From an uncultured Bacteroidales bacterium (lineage in GTDB: Bacteria; Bacteroidota; Bacteroidia; Bacteroidales; FEN-979), in assembly GCA_903916595.1 (NCBI GenBank), contig CAIWXI010000096.1:1-64000 (forward strand): DNA of 64,000 bases, in the 5' to 3' direction. The notes beneath the pieces were generated by a model, which saw only the letters and a program-made list of their open reading frames with translations, was not told where the DNA came from and made no database searches. This document shows, piece after piece, positions 60,533 through 64,000 of this stretch (positions are counted from its first letter, which is position 1; each line of letters opens with the position of its first letter). A program made the position numbers and the translations under genes.

Positions 60533-61564
60533 ATGAAAACAAGAAATTTATTCATTTCAAAAAGTACATTGATCATGATTCTGATCAGTTTACTGGTATC
60601 GTCAGTCTTTATAGGATGTTCAAAGAAGGATTCAACGGATCCCACACCAACTTCACAACCATTTTCAAATACAGGTGATGATTCTACAACCCGCATCATT
60701 GCAAGTATTCCAAGGATAGAACTTTCGAAGGTTAAGAGTACGGGTGTTACTCTGTACCTTTCGGTCACAGACCAGAAAGGTCATCCTTTTCCCAATTTCA
60801 ACCAGTATAATTTTGTGATCAAACAGGTATGCATCGGGAGAACAGACACTGCTGTCGTCACTTCTCTTGGTTTCCAGAAAATGAATCAGAGTGGCCAGAA
60901 CATAGCCACTCCGCTCGTACTTGATTATTCGGGCAGTATGAGTTCTTATTTAGCTGATCTGGAGCAAGCCGCGGCGAAATTCATCACTATAAAAAACAAG
61001 AACGATCAGGCCGAACTGATAAAATTCAGCAGTTCGATTGAGAACGTTCAGCCGTTTACAAAAGACACTACACAATTATTAACAGCACTGAAGGCTTCCT
61101 GGCCAGGGTCGGGAGGGTCCACGGCCCTGTATGATGCCATGATGATGGGTATTGACGATGCGGATGTTTTTTCTGGTCAGCAATCATCGACCTACCTGCC
61201 TGCCATCATCGGATTTACCGACGGTATCAACAATGCATCAAGCAGTACCAGTCAGGATGTAATCGACAACGCTATCGCAAAACAAATCCCTGTTTACATG
61301 TTGGGTTTCGGAGGCGCTGATTCTGTTTCATTGTCATCTATTGCCAACCAAACCGGGGGGAGATATTATTACACACCCGATATGTCGACTTTGCAGAGTC
61401 TTTTCTCGATGATAAGCGGGCAGCTGAAGAATATTTACCTTGCTTCCTGGGTCTATAGTTCAACGTGTACGGAAGTCATGATCATTGTTGAAGCTTCCTA
61501 TACTTGCGGAAAAGGAACATTTTACTCAAGGACTGAAAAGATTTTCATTCCGCTGATAAAATAA
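60533..61564 (+). CDS. von Willebrand factor A domain lipoprotein
   Basis: Lipobox SSVFIGCS; MIDAS-like LVLDYSGSMSSYLADL; GFTDGINNASS. Confidence 0.88.
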   Translation: MKTRNLFISKSTLIMILISLLVSSVFIGCSKKDSTDPTPTSQPFSNTGDDSTTRIIASIPRIELSKVKSTGVTLYLSVTDQKGHPFPNFNQYNFVIKQVCIGRTDTAVVTSLGFQKMNQSGQNIATPLVLDYSGSMSSYLADLEQAAAKFITIKNKNDQAELIKFSSSIENVQPFTKDTTQLLTALKASWPGSGGSTALYDAMMMGIDDADVFSGQQSSTYLPAIIGFTDGINNASSSTSQDVIDNAIAKQIPVYMLGFGGADSVSLSSIANQTGGRYYYTPDMSTLQSLFSMISGQLKNIYLASWVYSSTCTEVMIIVEASYTCGKGTFYSRTEKIFIPLIK

Positions 61565-61735
61565 TCAAGCCGGCTTTTTCGTCTTTTTGATTTCCAGAAT
61601 CGCGCAACCTCCGCAACCGGAATTGCAGCCGTTACATTTGCTCTCGGGTTTGATCATAGAGCGGATGAGACTGTAGGCAGCTCTTCCGATTGCGGAGGCT
61701 ATTACAAGAGAGATGATAATATATTGAATAGTCAT
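61565..61735 (-). CDS. FeoB-associated Cys-rich membrane protein, 56 aa (absent from the supplied ORF track)
   Basis: MTIQYIIISLVIASAIGRAAYSLIRSMIKPESKCNGCNSGCGGCAILEIKKTKKPA; immediately downstream of feoB. Confidence 0.88.
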   Translation of the reverse strand: MTIQYIIISLVIASAIGRAAYSLIRSMIKPESKCNGCNSGCGGCAILEIKKTKKPA

Positions 61736-61738
61736 GTT

Positions 61739-64000
61739 TCAGAGTATTAAAGATCCAAGCTGGTATACGATGAACGAAAGCGACCAGGCCAGGGCGGTAG
61801 TATAAAGCATCAGGAACAAGGCCCATTTCCACTGGCCCGACTCCCGCCTCACGGTTGCGATCACAGCAATACAAGGCATATAGATCAGGATAAATATGAT
61901 GTATGAAAACCCTGCAAGTGGGGTAAATACTTTTTGTCCTTTCCGGTTTCCGCTTTCATAAGTTGCAGACTGCAATCGGGCAGTAAGATCAGCCTTGGGG
62001 TTAAAGTCATCCGCCGAAGGCGTGCTATAAAGCACACCCATGGTGCTTACAACTACTTCCTTCGCAGCCGCGCCGGTGATCAGGCTCACACCCATCCTCC
62101 AGTCGAAACCAAGAGGTTCTATTACCGGTTCAATTACTTTGCCGATTTTTCCGATGTATGATTGCTGAAGGCGTTCGGCACGGCCCATACCGCTGCCACC
62201 CGGGAAATATTCAAGCGCCCAGATGATGATCACCGCGATAAGGATTACACCGCCCATTTTTTTGAGGTATTGGCGGGCTTTCTCCCACATATGTCTTGCG
62301 ATAACCCTGACGGTAGGCATACGGTAGGGGGGGAGTTCCATGACAAATGGTGCTTCTTTGTTTTTAAATAAGAATTTTTTGAAAATCATAGAGATGATTA
62401 CTGCCAGTATGATTCCTGTCATGTATACCACGAAGATTACTGTTCCGGCATGTTTCTGGAAGATGGCGCCGGTGATTAGCAGGTACACCGGCAGGCGGGC
62501 GCTGCAACTCATAAAGGGGTTGATGAGCATGGTTAAAAGGCGGTCGTTACGGTCTTTCAGCGTACGGGTGACCATGATGGCGGGAACGTTGCAGCCAAAA
62601 CCCATGATCAAAGGGATGAACGACTGGCCATGAAGACCCATCTTGTGCATCAGCTTATCCATGATGAATGCCGCTCTGGCCATATATCCCGAATCCTCCA
62701 TCAGAGAAATAAAAAAGAACAGGATAAGGATGTTGGGAAGGAAAACGATCACACTTCCTACTCCACTGATAATGCCGTCGACCAGCAGATCTCTTACTGG
62801 ACCCGGAGGAAGAATATTGCCTGAAAAATTACCGAACCAGATCACCATCAGGTCTATCCAGTGTTTCGGGTATTCGCCCAACGAAAAAGTTGACTGAAAC
62901 ATGACCCATAAAAAAAACAGGAAAAAAGGAAACCCAAGATACCTATGGGTGAGAATATGGTCGATCCGGTCGCTGAAAGTCTTACCGGTCAGAGCCTGTT
63001 CGTTGGCATCGAGGGTCTCTCGCAGGGCCCCGGAAATAAAGCCGTAGCGGGCATCGGTAATCAAAGTTCCACAATCTTCGTAGAAATTGTCCTCGAGGCG
63101 TTTGACCTCTTTTGCAACCGTAGCGGTAATGGCTTTAAAATATTGAGAATGAGCCAGACCTTTAGTGACATCGTCGTCGTTTTCAAGAAGTTTTATGCTG
63201 AAGTATCGCGTTGAAATCCGCGCTGCCAGAGCCTCATCCTTCCTGATTATCTCTTGTATCCTGCGGATAGAACGTTCCAGCTCCTCCCCGTAATTGATAT
63301 GAACATGGCGCATCACGGGATCCCTGTCCTCAAACACATCGATCACTCTGTCGAACAGTTCTTTGATGCCTTCTCCCCTGGAACTTATAGTAGGAATTAC
63401 AGGAATGCCAAGCAGCTCTCCAAGAGCCGCGTAATCCAGCACATGTCCTTTCTTTTCAAACTCATCGTACATGTTTAATGCAATAACCACCCTGATGTCC
63501 ATGTCGATAAGCTGTGTGGTCAGATACAGGTTCCGCTCGAGGTTCGATGCATCGATGATGTTTACAACGATATCTGGAACTTTCTCGGTGATATGTTTCC
63601 TCACATAAAGCTCTTCAGGAGAATAGGCCGTAAGGGAGTATGTCCCCGGAAGGTCGGTGATGTTGAAAGAATATCCGTTTTGCCTGAATGTCGCGGTTTT
63701 ACTGTCGACAGTCACGCCACCGAAATTACCGACCCTCTCATGTGAACCTGATGTTATATTGAACAGAGTTGTTTTACCGCAGTTCGGGTTGCCAACCAGG
63801 GCAATGTCGATGATTCTTCCACGGTCAGGCTCAAGGTCTCTCAGAGTCTCTTCCTGAATAGTACCGTTAAAAATTTTATTTTGTGTATCTGCGGATGGGG
63901 GAGCGGCTTCGTTTCCAGGAGGGATGATCTCGATTAAACGAGCCTCGGTCTGGCGCAGGGAAACGTTGTATCCAAGAATTTTGTATTCCAGAGGATCGAG
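61739..64000 (-). CDS. feoB: Fused FeoA-FeoB ferrous iron transporter, 5' end outside the window
   Basis: G1 motif VGNPNCGKTTLFN, FNITDLPGTYSLTAYSPEE; upstream in frame LDPLEYKILGYNVSLRQTEARLIEIIPPG looks like FeoA; ORF open to the window edge. Confidence 0.93.
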   Translation of the reverse strand, partial: LDPLEYKILGYNVSLRQTEARLIEIIPPGNEAAPPSADTQNKIFNGTIQEETLRDLEPDRGRIIDIALVGNPNCGKTTLFNITSGSHERVGNFGGVTVDSKTATFRQNGYSFNITDLPGTYSLTAYSPEELYVRKHITEKVPDIVVNIIDASNLERNLYLTTQLIDMDIRVVIALNMYDEFEKKGHVLDYAALGELLGIPVIPTISSRGEGIKELFDRVIDVFEDRDPVMRHVHINYGEELERSIRRIQEIIRKDEALAARISTRYFSIKLLENDDDVTKGLAHSQYFKAITATVAKEVKRLEDNFYEDCGTLITDARYGFISGALRETLDANEQALTGKTFSDRIDHILTHRYLGFPFFLFFLWVMFQSTFSLGEYPKHWIDLMVIWFGNFSGNILPPGPVRDLLVDGIISGVGSVIVFLPNILILFFFISLMEDSGYMARAAFIMDKLMHKMGLHGQSFIPLIMGFGCNVPAIMVTRTLKDRNDRLLTMLINPFMSCSARLPVYLLITGAIFQKHAGTVIFVVYMTGIILAVIISMIFKKFLFKNKEAPFVMELPPYRMPTVRVIARHMWEKARQYLKKMGGVILIAVIIIWALEYFPGGSGMGRAERLQQSYIGKIGKVIEPVIEPLGFDWRMGVSLITGAAAKEVVVSTMGVLYSTPSADDFNPKADLTARLQSATYESGNRKGQKVFTPLAGFSYIIFILIYMPCIAVIATVRRESGQWKWALFLMLYTTALAWSLSFIVYQLGSLIL

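Overview
Bacteroidetes/Bacteroidales-like chromosomal window, judged from gene content: PorX, a T9SS-like sorting domain, a FISUMP protein, fused LpxC/FabZ, fused FeoA-FeoB and TAnnTTTG promoter-like boxes. It is mostly dense housekeeping genes: lipid A (lpxH, lpxA, lpxC-fabZ, two lpxD-like genes), murein (a MurL-type epimerase plus MurD), the shikimate genes aroB and aroA, efp, tex, purD, rnhB, a 2-oxoacid:ferredoxin oxidoreductase operon, a glycyl-radical arylacetate decarboxylase operon (HpdB/HpdC/HpdA-like), an exopolysaccharide block (Wzx, two Wzz-like proteins, an O-antigen ligase/polymerase-like protein), an oxidative-stress block and FeoAB. I saw no rRNA, tRNA, CRISPR array or transposase. 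The outstanding feature is a dispersed family of phased 7-bp (and some 8-bp) tandem repeats. The heptamers include GCATCCC/GCATCCT, CGATGTA, AGATATC, GGGATTG, CAGATGG and AATATTG types. They lie in many intergenic gaps and inside or at the edges of several genes: aroA, lpxH, a DUF4369-like lipoprotein gene, the 5' end of a glucosaminidase gene, and short tracts in mnmD and tex. Different heptamer families switch inside one run without losing the 7-bp phase. The main heptamer has no stop codon in any of the six frames. The intragenic copies keep the reading frame; by my count they come in multiples of three units. I found no nearby enzyme that explains them. Product calls are by eye from the sequence; no database search was run.
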